Positions 47,047-57,261 are shown, counted from the stretch's first letter. The stretch is DNA of 64,000 nucleotides from Rhizobium leguminosarum (GCF_001679785.1 NZ_CP016286.1:3900001-3964000), one strand, 5' to 3'. Numbers and translations are program-made. Notes: generated from the letters alone by a model not told the origin.

Positions 47047-48105
47047 TTAGGCGTGGTCCTCCCGCCAAGCCTGGGCCAGAATGCGAAGCCAGTTTTCACG
47101 GGCAAGTTTTGCCAGGTCGGCATCAGCATAGCCAACCTCTCTGAGAGCGGCAATCAGCTTCTGATTACCGGCTGCATCGCCGATTTCCTCGGGAATGGTG
47201 GCCCCGTCGAAGTCCGATCCGAGCGCCACGCAGTCGATGCCGATGCGGTTCACAAGATAGTCGATGTGGCGGATCATGTCGGCAAGCGGCGTGTCGCTGT
47301 CCGAGCGGCCGTCGGCACGCAGCATGGCGGTGGCATAATTGATGCCGACGAGCCCGCGGCTTTCGCGGATCGCATCAAGCTGCCTGTCCGTCAGGTTACG
47401 CGCGACCGGCGTCAGGGCGTGGGCATTGGAGTGGCTGGCGACCAGCGGCTGGTCCGTCTTCTTCGCCACGTCCCAGAAACCCTTCTCGGTGATATGGGCA
47501 AGGTCGATCAGGATACCGAGGCGATTGCATTCCCTGACCAGCGCGAAGCCGGCATCGGTGAGGCCCGGCGCCGTGTCCGGCGACATCGGGAAGGCGAAGG
47601 GCACGCCGTGACCGAAGACATTGTGCCGGCTCCAGACCGGACCGAGCGACCGCAGCCCCGCCGCATAGAATACCTCGAGCGCCGAGAGATCGGCGCCGAT
47701 CGCCTCGCAGCCTTCCATATGCATGACGGCGGCGAAAATGCCGTCCGCCATGGCGCTGCGGATATCCTTCACCGTCCGGCAGAGCCGCCAGGCGCCGGCC
47801 TGGTCGAGCCGCAGCGCGATCGCCGCCATTTCATTGGCGATGGCAAGCGAAGGCAGCGGATCGAGAGGCGCCGCCATCGGCGTGATATAGCGACCGCTGG
47901 CATCCGGATCGGCGAAGACGAGATCGCCCGAAGGAATATAGATGGCGCAGAGACCGCCTGAAAGACCGCCCTCTCTAGCCCGATGCGCATCGATATGGCC
48001 GACCGTCGTACCGTCTGCGAATTCCGAGATCGGATCGCTGCCGTCTTTTGAATGTGTCCAGAGCCGAAGGAGAACGTCGTTGTGACCGTCAAATACGAAT
48101 TGCAT
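47047..48105 (-). CDS. membrane dipeptidase (peptidase M19)
   Basis: 352-residue zinc dipeptidase of the renal-dipeptidase family. The metal-binding DGHND is near the N-terminus; MHMEGCEAI supplies the bridging Glu; HSNAHAL and LGSDFDGA complete the active site. No signal peptide, so probably cytoplasmic. First gene of the operon with the peptide ABC system, so it likely hydrolyses the imported dipeptides, possibly including D-amino-acid ones. AGGAAG precedes the ATG. Confidence 0.92.
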   Translation of the reverse strand: MQFVFDGHNDVLLRLWTHSKDGSDPISEFADGTTVGHIDAHRAREGGLSGGLCAIYIPSGDLVFADPDASGRYITPMAAPLDPLPSLAIANEMAAIALRLDQAGAWRLCRTVKDIRSAMADGIFAAVMHMEGCEAIGADLSALEVFYAAGLRSLGPVWSRHNVFGHGVPFAFPMSPDTAPGLTDAGFALVRECNRLGILIDLAHITEKGFWDVAKKTDQPLVASHSNAHALTPVARNLTDRQLDAIRESRGLVGINYATAMLRADGRSDSDTPLADMIRHIDYLVNRIGIDCVALGSDFDGATIPEEIGDAAGNQKLIAALREVGYADADLAKLARENWLRILAQAWREDHA

Positions 48106-48128
48106 CTGTCTTCCTGCGCTGCCCTACT

Positions 48129-48229
48129 GCATAATTCCTTAAATCGGAATCGATTTAAGAATAAAATTATGCAGCATTCAAAGTGCTACAGCGTCCTTTG
48201 CGCGTCTTTTCAGACGCGCGGCGCTGTAG
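48129..48229. repeat. rhizobial intergenic repeat with two palindromes
   Basis: First palindrome 48129-48172 (GCATAATT...AATTATGC with AAATCG/CGATTT inside). Second 48186-48229 (CTACAGCG...GCGCGTC / GACGCGC...CGCTGTAG). It lies upstream of the dipeptidase operon and downstream of the sugar ABC operon. Similar sequence is recurrent in Rhizobium genomes. Confidence 0.7.
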
Positions 48230-48311
48230 AGGGCGAATGAAGCGGCCAGAATAGAAAAGCTGACGGAATTCGCCACCTCTTTTTTTAGAAATCCGTCGGC
48301 GCTGAAAATGA

Positions 48312-48333
48312 AACGGGGGCCGAAGCCCCCGCA
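48312..48333 (-). terminator. terminator of the sugar ABC operon
   Basis: Stem CGGGGGC / GCCCCCG with a four-base loop, 22 bp beyond the permease stop. Minus-strand sequence after it is GTTTCATTTT. Confidence 0.75.
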
Positions 48334-48354
48334 AATACCATCGCATGCCAGAGA

Positions 48355-49380
48355 TCAGTGTTTGCGGCGTTTCTTCTGTCTGTAGACGTCGATGACGACA
48401 GCCGCGACGATGATGAGGCCCTTGACGATCTCCTGGTAATAGGCGTCGATCCTGAGGAACGTGAAGCCGGAAGTCATGACGCCGAGGATGATGGTGCCGA
48501 TGACAGTGCCGGTGATGCGACCGACGCCGCCGGTGAGCGAAGTGCCGCCGATGACGGTCGCAGCGATCGCGTCGAGTTCATATCCGACGCCCATGCTGGC
48601 CTGTGCGGTTTCCGCACGTGCCGCCGTGACGATACCGGCAAGACCGGCAAGCAATCCGGCAATCACATAGACCTTGACGAGATGCGCCTCGATGTTGATG
48701 CCGGAAACACGCGCGGCCTGCGGGTTTGCGCCGATGGCATAGGTGAACTTTCCATAGCGCGTATAGCGCAGCGCAATGTGAAAGATCAGTGCAACGACCA
48801 GGAAGACGACAACCGGCCAGGCTTTCGTTCCGATGAAATGAAACTGCTCGGTGACCCCGGAAACCGGCTGTCCCTTCGTATACCACTTCGCGACACCTCT
48901 GGCCGAAACGAACATACCAAGCGTGGCAATAAACGGCGGGATCTTCGTGTAGGCGATGAGCGCGCCGTTCGCGAGGCCAGCGGCCGCCCCGATCAGCAGA
49001 CCAACGACGATAGGCACGAAAGCAGGCAGGTCGGTCAGCGAGGGAAAAACGGCTCGTCCCCAGGTCGAGGATTGGGCGAAGCTTGTTGCGATCATCGCCG
49101 TCATGCCGACGACCGAACCCGACGAAAGATCGATGCCGCCGGTGATGATGACCTGCGTGACGCCGACGGCGATGATGCCGATGACGGAGACCTGCAGGAT
49201 CATGATCGTCAGACGCTGCGAATTCATCAGAAAGCTTTGGCCGATGAACATCCAGCCGAGCACCTCGTAGATGAGCGCGATGCCGACGAGCACGAGGAAA
49301 ATGCTGAGCTCCGTCGGTATGCGCCGCCGCCTTTGCCGGGTTGCGAGCGGAGCCGCGCCCTCTGCTGCCTTGGTAGTCAT
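48355..49380 (-). CDS. sugar ABC transporter permease (RbsC-type)
   Basis: 341-residue permease with about nine hydrophobic segments, of the ribose/galactose/inositol BPD_transp_2 family (GVTQVIITGGIDLSSGSVVG, AIGANPQAARVSGIN, GGTSLTGGVGRITGTVIGT). GGGAGG is five bases before the ATG at 49380. It starts 34 bp after the ATPase gene and ends the operon. Confidence 0.93.
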   Translation of the reverse strand: MTTKAAEGAAPLATRQRRRRIPTELSIFLVLVGIALIYEVLGWMFIGQSFLMNSQRLTIMILQVSVIGIIAVGVTQVIITGGIDLSSGSVVGMTAMIATSFAQSSTWGRAVFPSLTDLPAFVPIVVGLLIGAAAGLANGALIAYTKIPPFIATLGMFVSARGVAKWYTKGQPVSGVTEQFHFIGTKAWPVVVFLVVALIFHIALRYTRYGKFTYAIGANPQAARVSGINIEAHLVKVYVIAGLLAGLAGIVTAARAETAQASMGVGYELDAIAATVIGGTSLTGGVGRITGTVIGTIILGVMTSGFTFLRIDAYYQEIVKGLIIVAAVVIDVYRQKKRRKH

Positions 49381-49414
49381 GTCAAACCTCCCTTGGGCAA
49401 TCGCCGTCAACGCA

Positions 49415-50956
49415 TCACTGCGCAGCCAGCTCCATCACCTTGATCTGCGTTGCTTCATCGCGATTGAGGAAACCGGTCACGCGTCCCTCGTGCATGACCA
49501 TAATGCGGTCGCTCATCCCAAGAACCTCGGGCATCTCGGACGAGATCATCACCACCGCCACACCGTCTCGCGCCATCTCCGTGACCAGCCGGTGGATTTC
49601 CGCCTTGGCGCCGACATCGATACCGCGCGTCGGCTCGTCGAGGATGAGGATGCGCGGATTGGTGAGCAGCCAGCGCCCGATCAGCACTTTCTGCTGGTTG
49701 CCGCCCGAAAGATTCTCCACCCGCTCGTAAAGATTGGGCGTTTTTACGCGCAGCTTTTTTGCCATCTCTTCGCAGGTTGCCTCGACTGCACCCTGCTGCA
49801 CGAAGCCGCCCTTGACGTATCTGTCCTGCAGAACGGCGATCTGCATGTTCTCGAGAATATCGAGGATCAGCAGGCAGCCGGTATCTTTCCGGTCTTCGGT
49901 CAGGAACGCCATCCGATTGCGGATGGCCTCGGTCGGCGAAGAAATGGTCACCGGCTTGCCGTAGAGCTCGACCGAGCCGGAGCTTGCCGGCGTAACCCCG
50001 AACAACGTTTCGGCGACATTCGACCGGCCGGAGCCGACGAGGCCGGCCACGCCGAGGATTTCGCCGGCCCGGACCTCGAAGGAGACATTGTTGAAGACGC
50101 CCTTGAGACACAGATCCTTGACGGAGAGCACGACCTCGCCGATCGGCACCTCTTCCTTGGGAAACATCTGGGTGATCTCGCGCCCGACCATCATGCGAAT
50201 GATGTCGTCGCGGGTAACGTCGGTCGAGGCGTGCGTGCCGATATAGCGGCCGTCGCGGAAGACGGAGAATTCGTCGGCGATCTCGAAAAGCTCGTTCATC
50301 TTGTGGGTGATGTAGACGATGCCGATGCCCTGGGCCTTGAGGTCGCGGATGATACGGAAAAGATGCTCGACCTCGCGCTCCGTCAGCGCTGACGTCGGCT
50401 CGTCCATGATCAGCACGTCGGAATTATAGGAAACCGCCTTGGCGATCTCGACCATCTGCCGGTTGGCGACCGAGAGGTGCCGGACCTCGATATCAGGATC
50501 GATTCCAATATTGAGCCGAGTAAACAATTCCTCGGTCATGCGGTGCATCACGCCGTGATCGATGAAGCCGAGGCGGTTCTTCGGTTCGCGGCGAATCCAG
50601 ATATTTTCCGCGACCGTCATGAACGGCATCAGGTTCAGTTCCTGGTGGATCATGGCAATACCGTTCTCCAGCGCGTCGAGCGGAGATTTCAGCTGGATCT
50701 CGATCCCCTTCAGGCGAATGTCGCCCTTATCGGGCGTGTAGATGCCGGCGAGGATCTTCATCAAGGTCGATTTGCCGGCGCCGTTTTCGCCCATCAGTGC
50801 ATGCACGGAAGCGCGCTTCAGCCGGAACTGCACGTCGTCGAGTGCGACGACACCAGGAAATTCCTTGCGGACACCCTCTGCGCTCAAGAGATATTCCGCA
50901 TTCGGGACGGCGCCGCTTGCACGCACGGCGGCCATGGTTGTCGGGCTGACGGCCAT
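49415..50956 (-). CDS. sugar ABC transporter ATP-binding protein (RbsA/MglA-type, two ATPase domains)
   Basis: 513-residue protein with fused ATPase domains. The first has [20 protein letters not shown] and [12 protein letters not shown]. The second is degenerate at Walker A ([16 protein letters not shown]) but has [16 protein letters not shown] and [14 protein letters not shown], the standard asymmetry of this family. GGAGGAG precedes the ATG. The binding-protein gene is upstream across a 13-bp-stem hairpin. Confidence 0.94.
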   Translation of the reverse strand: MAVSPTTMAAVRASGAVPNAEYLLSAEGVRKEFPGVVALDDVQFRLKRASVHALMGENGAGKSTLMKILAGIYTPDKGDIRLKGIEIQLKSPLDALENGIAMIHQELNLMPFMTVAENIWIRREPKNRLGFIDHGVMHRMTEELFTRLNIGIDPDIEVRHLSVANRQMVEIAKAVSYNSDVLIMDEPTSALTEREVEHLFRIIRDLKAQGIGIVYITHKMNELFEIADEFSVFRDGRYIGTHASTDVTRDDIIRMMVGREITQMFPKEEVPIGEVVLSVKDLCLKGVFNNVSFEVRAGEILGVAGLVGSGRSNVAETLFGVTPASSGSVELYGKPVTISSPTEAIRNRMAFLTEDRKDTGCLLILDILENMQIAVLQDRYVKGGFVQQGAVEATCEEMAKKLRVKTPNLYERVENLSGGNQQKVLIGRWLLTNPRILILDEPTRGIDVGAKAEIHRLVTEMARDGVAVVMISSEMPEVLGMSDRIMVMHEGRVTGFLNRDEATQIKVMELAAQ

Positions 50957-50984
50957 ATCATCTCCTCCAGATACGGGTAGGCGA

Positions 50985-51013
50985 AAAGGATGCGGGCAAA
51001 GCCCGCATCCTTT
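50985..51013 (-). terminator. intercistronic hairpin between sugar-binding protein and ATPase genes
   Basis: Perfect 13-bp arms AAAGGATGCGGGC / GCCCGCATCCTTT around AAA. Such a structure after a binding-protein gene usually stabilises its message and reduces read-through, so binding protein is made in excess. Confidence 0.75.
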
Positions 51014-51025
51014 GTGGCATTCGCC

Positions 51026-51955
51026 TCAGTTCTTGGTGACGAAGTCCTTGACGTTGGCAGGCGTGACGAGCTGGAAGGGAATGTAGACCTTCTTCTCGAT
51101 CTTTTCGCCCTTGGCGAGCTTGAGCGCTGCATCGAGAGAGCCCTTGCCCTGGCCGGCGGCATCCTGGAACACCGTGACGTCGAGATCGCCCGCCTGCATG
51201 GCGGCAAGCGCGTCCTGCGTGGCGTCGACACCGCCGACGACGACCTTGCTCATGTCCTTGCCGGCTGCCTTCAGCGCCTGGATGGCGCCGATCGCCATTT
51301 CGTCGTTGTTGGAGATGACGGCGTCGAACTCGATGCCGCTGGAGAGCCAGTTGGTCATCAGGTCGGCACCCTGGGTACGATCCCAGTTGGCCGTCTGCTC
51401 TTCGACGATCTCGATGCCTTTGCACTCATCGGTCTTGATGACGTCATGGACGTCCTGGGTCCGCATGCGCGCAGCCTGGTTGGAGAGCTCGCCCATGATG
51501 ACGACAGCTTTGCCCTTGCCGCCGAGAATACGGCAGATTTCCTTGGTTTCCAGCGTGCCGGATTCCAGCTCGTTGGAAGCGACGAAGGCCTGCTTGTCCG
51601 GCAGCGTGTCGACGTTGACCGGCTGACGGTTGACGTAAACCAGCGGTATGCCGGCATCGGCTGCGAGCTTCGACATCGCCGTGGTCGCATCGGTATCGAC
51701 AGGGTTGACGATGATTGCATCGACCTTGGAGGCGATGAAATTCTGGATCTGGCTCTGCTGCTTGGAAACGTCGTTCTGCGCGTCTTCGACCTGCAGCGTC
51801 ACACCGCTCAGTGTCTTTGCATAATCGGTCATGCCGTTGCGCAGAACGGTCAGGAAATTGTCGTCGAATTTCGCCATCGAGACGCCGACCGTTTCTGCGT
51901 GAGCGGCCGTCGACAGGACGAGCGCCATCGCAGTGCCCAAGATAAACTTTTTCAT
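51026..51955 (-). CDS. sugar/polyol ABC transporter substrate-binding protein
   Basis: 309-residue periplasmic protein of the Peripla_BP_4 (RbsB-like) family. The signal peptide is KKFILGTAMALVLSTAAHA. The mature part contains VEDAQNDVSKQQSQIQNFIA and IIVNPVDTDATTAMSKLA, then the FDAVISNNDEMAIGAIQALK hinge region. It resembles ribose, inositol and rhizopine (MocB-like) binders; the ligand is not certain. GGAGGAAG is seven bases before the ATG. First gene of the operon. Confidence 0.92.
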   Translation of the reverse strand: MKKFILGTAMALVLSTAAHAETVGVSMAKFDDNFLTVLRNGMTDYAKTLSGVTLQVEDAQNDVSKQQSQIQNFIASKVDAIIVNPVDTDATTAMSKLAADAGIPLVYVNRQPVNVDTLPDKQAFVASNELESGTLETKEICRILGGKGKAVVIMGELSNQAARMRTQDVHDVIKTDECKGIEIVEEQTANWDRTQGADLMTNWLSSGIEFDAVISNNDEMAIGAIQALKAAGKDMSKVVVGGVDATQDALAAMQAGDLDVTVFQDAAGQGKGSLDAALKLAKGEKIEKKVYIPFQLVTPANVKDFVTKN

Positions 51956-52329
51956 TTTCACTTCCTCCACAAAGCGGTGCCCGGCTGCACCCTCCTCACG
52001 CCGGAGCTCCAGGCATTTGCTCTGAAGCCGCAATTCTCCGCGCCACCTCTCCCGCGGCGCTCCGCAAAACGGAACAAACAAACCGTCAAATCTGTTCTGC
52101 GGAATATTCATTCCATTTTCTGGGGACGACGTCAAGTATCTTTAGCGGCGACGAGATATGGAGAGAGCGCAATGCCATGCGAGGCTTCAGGACCGACGCC
52201 CGCATTCCCTCTGTTGTGAAAGACCAGGCGAGCATCCATCTATGGGAGGTCGAAGACGGGCTCACGGCCGCAGACGCCTTCGACCTCTCGCCGCGACCCA
52301 ATCATTTGAAGATTTTGGAGACAGGACAG

Positions 52330-52827
52330 ATGTCCATTTCGATGTATCGCCTTACCGTTCCGATGTTCCAGCGCGGCCTCGCCAGCCTGAAAACCTACCT
52401 CGACAAGGCCGAAGCCTATGCCAAGGAGAAGAATATCGATCCTGCCATATTGGTAGCCGCTCGCCTGGCGCCCGACATGCTGCCGCTCTCCGGCCAGTAT
52501 CAGCGCGCCAGCGACACCGCCAAATTTGCGCTCGCCCGCCTGACGGCGACCGACGCCCCGAAGTTCGAGGATAACGAAACGGCGTTCGAAGACCTTCGTG
52601 AGCGCCTGGCAAAGACTGAAGCCTATCTCGCCGGTTTCTCGCTGGAAGCATTGGAAGGCACGCAAACCCGCCAGATCACCCTGCCGGGAAAGAGTGGTAT
52701 CGTGCTGCCGGGTGACGACTATATCGCCACCTTCGCCCTGCCGAATTTCTATTTCCACGTCGCAACGGCCCACGCCATCCTGCGTAGCCAGGGTGCGCCG
52801 ATCGGCAAACGCGATTATCTCGGTTGA
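52330..52827 (+). CDS. DUF1993 domain protein
   Basis: 165-residue soluble protein. MYRLTVPMFQRGLASLKTYL at the start, AARLAPDMLPLSGQYQRASD and the C-terminal NFYFHVATAHAILRSQGAPI are features of DUF1993, a DinB-like four-helix family of unknown function. The ATG at 52330 has GGAG ten bases and AGGA four bases upstream. Divergent from the sugar-binding-protein gene. Confidence 0.85.
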   Translation: MSISMYRLTVPMFQRGLASLKTYLDKAEAYAKEKNIDPAILVAARLAPDMLPLSGQYQRASDTAKFALARLTATDAPKFEDNETAFEDLRERLAKTEAYLAGFSLEALEGTQTRQITLPGKSGIVLPGDDYIATFALPNFYFHVATAHAILRSQGAPIGKRDYLG

Positions 52828-52842
52828 GTGATTGAGTGAATA

Positions 52843-54403
52843 TCAGGGCCGGTGCGTCACCGGCCCCCTTTCCGTCAGCTCGGTATAGGCGAGCGTCTGA
52901 TCGAGATGGCGTGCTCTGAGCGACAGCAGCTTCTCGGCATAGTCGAGCCGTATCGCCGCATAGGCCGAATCCGCCGCGACATTGTCGAGCTCCATCGGAT
53001 CGTCGGCAAGATTGAAGAGCAGCGGTGGCAAAGCGGTAAAATGCACATATTTGAACCGTGCGTCGCGGATCACCGCGAGATTGCATTCGTTGGGCCGCAG
53101 CCGGAAATGCCGCTCGGCCTCGCCATGCGCAATGTCGCGGAAATCGAATTCCCAGAATGCCGCATCCCGCCAGCCCTGTCCGCTCCCACCCCTGACAAAC
53201 GGCATGAGCGACCGGCCATCGAGCCCGTTCTTCGCGTCGATGCTGAGCCTTTGGCAAAGTTTCGGAAAAATATCGGCAGCGCTGGTGAATTTGTCGACGA
53301 CCCCACCCGCAGCACTGCTTGCGGGATCGCGTATGACAAGCGGAATATGATAGCTGCCGTCGAAGAAGCCACCCTTGCCGAGCGTCCAGTGATCGCCCGC
53401 CATCTCGGCGTGATCAGAGGTGAAGATAACAAGTGTGTCGTCCCAGGCGCCCGCATCCTTGAGGGCCTGCCAGATGCGGCTGACCTGCGCATCGACCTCT
53501 GATATCATGCCGTAATAGATCGCCCGGATCGCGGCGAAATCCTCAGCGTTCCAGCCGCTGAGCGGCCCCGCTGCACCGTGGATGAAGTTGCCCTTGTCGG
53601 AGCGTGGCATGGCATAGGCGAGGTAGGGATGACTGTCCTGTTCGGCTTCGAAGTTTGCCGCGCGTGCAAAAACCGGTCCGTCCCCCGGCTTGAACATGCG
53701 GTTGAACGGCTCCGGCACGGAGAATGGCGGATGCGGACGTAAGAAAGAGATATGCGCAAACCACGGCCTATCCTGTTCGCCCATCCAGCGAATGAATTCG
53801 CCGGCCAGGAACGCCGTCTGGGTCTCCTCGCTGGAATAGGCCGGCGCTGCATCGGAAATGTCTCCAGCTCTGACACCAACCGGAATATGGATGTCGCGGC
53901 TGACGGCATCCGCATGGCCGCGGGACCTGAGCCAGGAGAGCCATTGTTTCTCATGCTCCGGTAAAAGCTGGCGGGCGGTAAAACCCGACAGCACGCCTTC
54001 GTAGGTCGTCAGATGCGGATCGCCGGCATCCATCCCGCGCGGATCGGGCGCCGTATCCGTGTAGCCAAACAGCGTCGGGTCGTATCCCGCCCGCCGGGCG
54101 GCCAGTGCCAGATTGTCGAAGCGAGCATCGAGCGGCGAACCGTTGCGGCAGACGCGGTGGTTCATCTGATAGAGACCGGTATAAGAGTGTGGCCCGCGCC
54201 GGCGAGCAGGGCGCCGCCCCGGCATAGTGCCGCCGGAAGAGGGTGCCTTCACGCGCCAGCGCATCGACGGCAGGCGTCTTTACGCAGGCATGGCCGACGG
54301 CCGACAGGCAATCGCCGCGCCACTGATCCGCCGTGATCAGCAGGATGTTCGGCCGGCGGGCTTTCTCAATGCGGGCTTTCTCAATGCTGGTTGGATTTTG
54401 CAT
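52843..54403 (-). pseudogene. sulfatase / phosphonate monoester hydrolase family gene with a one-base frameshift
   Basis: Alkaline-phosphatase-superfamily hydrolase. The N-terminus NILLITADQWRGDCLSAVGH (metal Asp) leads to the sulfatase motif CSPAR, whose Cys becomes formylglycine. It then breaks at about 54183-54184, where one base too many changes the frame. In the new frame YTGLYQMNHRVCRNGSPLDA, FTSDHAEMAGDHWTLGKGGF and the C-terminus continue normally. Removing one base gives 519 residues, the family length; as written, 150 residues are made. The gene starts 23 bases inside galE, so the two are coupled. Closest in style to rhizobial phosphonate monoester hydrolase/arylsulfatase enzymes. 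Confidence 0.85.
52846..52866. terminator. hairpin at the convergent ends of the DUF1993 and sulfatase genes
   Basis: Stem GGGCCGGTG / CACCGGCCC around CGT. It overlaps the last codons of the sulfatase gene and would act for either transcript. Confidence 0.65.
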
Positions 54404-55364
54404 GCCAGTCCCAGGCGGAGCGAATGATCTGAGACAGATCATACTGCGGCACCCAGCCGAGCACGTCGCGCGCCTTGTCGTTATTGGCGACCAGCGTATG
54501 CGAATCGCCTTCGCGACGGCCGATATATTCGACCGGGAAAGGCCGGTTCGACACATCCTCGATCGCGCCGAGCAATTCCTTCACCGTCGTGCCGGTGCCG
54601 GTGCCGAGATTGAGCGCAACGGAATCGCCGCCCTTCAGCAGATACTCGACGGCGCGCACATGCGCATCGGCAAGATCGAGCACATGGATATAGTCGCGCA
54701 CACAGGTGCCGTCGCGGGTCTCGTAATCGCTGCCGAACACCTTGAAACCCTGGCGGCGGCCGAGCGCCGCATCAATCGCCAGCGGTATCGCATGCGTTTC
54801 CGGCTGATGCCATTCGCCGATCCGGCCCTCGAAATCGGCGCCGGCGGCATTGAAGTAGCGCAGCACCACCGAGCGCAGGCTCCTGTACTGGTCGTAATCG
54901 GCAAGCGCCTGCTCGACGATATATTTCGTCCGCCCGTAAGGATTGATCGGCACCTGCCGGTGCGTCTCGTCGAGCGGCACGCTCTGCGGCAGGCCGTAGG
55001 TGGCGCAGGTGGAGGAGAAGACGAAGGCGTTGATGCCGGCCGCCTGTGCCGCCGAAAGCAGCGTCAACGTGCCGATCACATTGTTCTCGTAGAAGGAAAC
55101 CGGATCCTTGACCGATTCCCCGACCTCGATCAGCGCCGCGAAATGCAGGATCGCCGCCGGCTTGTGTTTGGCCAGTACCTCATCCAGCCGGGCGCGATCG
55201 CGAATATCGCCTTCCTCGGCCGGCCCCCATCGGACGAACTCGCGATGGCCGTTCGAAAAATTATCGAAGACGACAGGCCTATAGCCCTTGTTCGCCAGAT
55301 CGAGGCATGTATGCGAGCCGATATAGCCGGCACCGCCGACGACAAGAACCGTTTCACCTGCCAT
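54381..55364 (-). CDS. galE: UDP-glucose 4-epimerase
   Basis: 327-residue extended SDR that interconverts UDP-glucose and UDP-galactose for exopolysaccharide and LPS. The NAD motif is VVGGAGYIGSHTCLDL; the catalytic triad is in FSSTCATYG and NPYGRTKYIVEQ; GTCVRDYIHVLDLADAH is the GalE signature. Rhizobial homologues are often called exoB. Its 3' end overlaps the start of the sulfatase-family gene by 23 bases. Confidence 0.93.
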   Translation of the reverse strand: MAGETVLVVGGAGYIGSHTCLDLANKGYRPVVFDNFSNGHREFVRWGPAEEGDIRDRARLDEVLAKHKPAAILHFAALIEVGESVKDPVSFYENNVIGTLTLLSAAQAAGINAFVFSSTCATYGLPQSVPLDETHRQVPINPYGRTKYIVEQALADYDQYRSLRSVVLRYFNAAGADFEGRIGEWHQPETHAIPLAIDAALGRRQGFKVFGSDYETRDGTCVRDYIHVLDLADAHVRAVEYLLKGGDSVALNLGTGTGTTVKELLGAIEDVSNRPFPVEYIGRREGDSHTLVANNDKARDVLGWVPQYDLSQIIRSAWDWHAKSNQH

Positions 55365-55601
55365 GCACCACCCTTATTTTTCATTGAGAGATGGAAGAAA
55401 CCTAGACGAGATACACGTCAATAAAAAGAAGGAACTGCGATCGGCGTCAATGGACAATACGTTAAATGCCGAAGTCGTCCCATTCGTGCGGTTTGTGCCG
55501 GATCAGCAAGTAGTCTTGAATTATTCGCGTGATTTGCACAGTCGCCCGATCTAATGGGCTTCCCACCACCATGTGATGATCAACGGTCTAGGAGAGCGCG
55601 A

Positions 55602-56246
55602 ATGAGAAAGGCATTGATCGTTTGGGGCGGCTGGCAAGGCCACGAGCCGGAGCAATGCGCCGATATCGTCGCCGATCTCCTGCGCGAAGACGATTTTACG
55701 GTCGAGGTGACCGACGATCTCGGCGTATTCGGGTCTGCGGCGCTGGCGAAAGCCGATCTGCTGGTGCCGATCATTACCGGCGAAAAGCTTGAGAAGGAGC
55801 ATGCCGCTGGCCTCGTCGAAGCCGTGCGCGGCGGGCTCGGGCTCGCCGGCCATCACGGCGCGCTCGCCACGTCCTTCAAGGAAAGCGCGCCTTTTCGCTA
55901 TGTCTCCGGCGTCACCTGGGTCGCCCATCCCGGCAACATCATCGACTTCCGCGTTGCCGTCACCCGCCAGGACGATCCCGTCATGGAGGGCATTCCCGAT
56001 TTCGACTATCGTTCGGAGCAATATTATCTCCATTACGATCCGACCGTCGAAATCCTGGCGACCACCACCTTCACCGGCGCCTACGATCCGGCAGCCCGCA
56101 ATGTGGTGATGCCCGTCGTCTTCAAGCGCCATTTCGGCGCCGGCCGCATCTTCTATTCCGCCCTCGGCCATGTCGCGGCCGAGTTCGACCATCCCTATAT
56201 GCCCCTCATCCTGCGGCGTGGCCTCAGCTGGGCCGCACGCCAGTAG
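55602..56246 (+). CDS. ThuA-like domain protein
   Basis: 214-residue protein of the ThuA / trehalose-utilisation, glutamine-amidotransferase-like fold (RKALIVWGGWQGHEPEQCAD; GLAGHHGALATSFKESAPFR; SALGHVAAEF). The family is linked to disaccharide catabolism in rhizobia, but no sugar dehydrogenase or ABC system adjoins it here. AGGAG is seven bases before the ATG at 55602. Divergent from galE. Confidence 0.87.
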   Translation: MRKALIVWGGWQGHEPEQCADIVADLLREDDFTVEVTDDLGVFGSAALAKADLLVPIITGEKLEKEHAAGLVEAVRGGLGLAGHHGALATSFKESAPFRYVSGVTWVAHPGNIIDFRVAVTRQDDPVMEGIPDFDYRSEQYYLHYDPTVEILATTTFTGAYDPAARNVVMPVVFKRHFGAGRIFYSALGHVAAEFDHPYMPLILRRGLSWAARQ

Positions 56247-56403
56247 CGCCAGAACGATCGCCCGCGGATGAGGATCGGCAACGATATCCGGGCGATGTCG
56301 GCGGCTAAAGAACGCGGATTTCAGGCTGGAGGGCAGCCTCGCCTGATCGGCCGGCATGGGGCGGCCGCTTGCCGATCGTCCGCCCGCGCCATAACTTGCC
56401 CCG

Positions 56404-56973
56404 ATGCAGGATCGCTTCTCTTTCTTCCCCGCCACCGCCGACCGCCTGGCCGACATAGAAGCGGTATTCGACGATTGCGCCGACGGCCGGAATTGTCGCT
56501 GCGCCTACTGGTATCTTCCGAATGCCGACTACAAGGCAGGATGGGGCGAGGGGAATCGTAACTGGTTCCGAAGCCTCCTCACCCAACCGCGCCCGCCCGG
56601 CATTCTCGGCTATTGCAAAAATGAGCCGGCCGGATGGTGCGGTGTCGCGCCGCGCGTCGTGTTCGACCGGCTGCGCCGTTCAAAACCCTTTGCTCCAGTC
56701 GATGACAGGCCGGCCTGGTCGATCAATTGCTTCATCGTCCGTAAGTCGTTCCGGCAGCAGGGATTATCGCGATTATTGCTGAAATATGCCGTCGAATTTG
56801 CGACGGTAAACGGAGCCGAATGTCTCGAGGCATACCCCGTCGACCAGGCAGCCCGTGCCTCGAACGGAGCCGAGCTTTATCCGGGAACGCTCTCGATGTT
56901 TCTGGATGCCGGTTTCACCGAAGTGGCAAGACGCCTGCCTGCAAGACCGGTCGTTCGCCTCGAATGCCGCTGA
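56404..56973 (+). CDS. GNAT-family N-acetyltransferase
   Basis: 189 residues. The acetyl-CoA-binding motif is FIVRKSFRQQGLSRLLLKYA; the N-terminal part is Cys/Trp-rich (DCADGRNCRCAYWYLP), as in a GNAT subgroup common in rhizobia. The substrate is unknown. No convincing ribosome site before the ATG; no operon partner. Confidence 0.82.
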   Translation: MQDRFSFFPATADRLADIEAVFDDCADGRNCRCAYWYLPNADYKAGWGEGNRNWFRSLLTQPRPPGILGYCKNEPAGWCGVAPRVVFDRLRRSKPFAPVDDRPAWSINCFIVRKSFRQQGLSRLLLKYAVEFATVNGAECLEAYPVDQAARASNGAELYPGTLSMFLDAGFTEVARRLPARPVVRLECR

Positions 56974-57006
56974 ATATTTCGGCAACCCAGGGATTGATAA
57001 TATGAC

Positions 57007-57261
57007 TTAGCGGGCCGCCTTGATCTGCCGGTCGTTCTCCAAGGCGGGACCCGCCTCGTCATAGATCCGCATCAGCCGCCCGGCGGCCTTGAGCTTCTCG
57101 ATGAGGTCGTTTCCATCAGGCGAGGCCTTCGTCCGCTCCAACTGCTCGAACTCCCTCAGCGCCTGCGCCCAATGGCTTTCCCCACGCCCATCCGGCCTGC
57201 CTTCCGATTCCCATAGTGAATAAGCGCGCTGGCTGACCCAGGCGTCTTTATTATGACTCAT
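57007..57261 (-). CDS. DUF2934 family protein
   Basis: 84-residue protein. The N-terminal half (AWVSQRAYSLWESEGRPDGR followed by SHWAQALREFEQL) is the DUF2934 motif found in many small rhizobial proteins of unknown function; the second half is a charged helix. The ATG at 57261 is used since homology starts there, although the frame extends 10 codons upstream. Confidence 0.85.
   Translation of the reverse strand: MSHNKDAWVSQRAYSLWESEGRPDGRGESHWAQALREFEQLERTKASPDGNDLIEKLKAAGRLMRIYDEAGPALENDRQIKAAR

Noticed and set aside
47009..47153. Longer N-terminus for the peptide-binding protein
   Set aside because: It would bury the signal peptide behind 48 residues; the ATG triplet at 47009 has a proper ribosome site.
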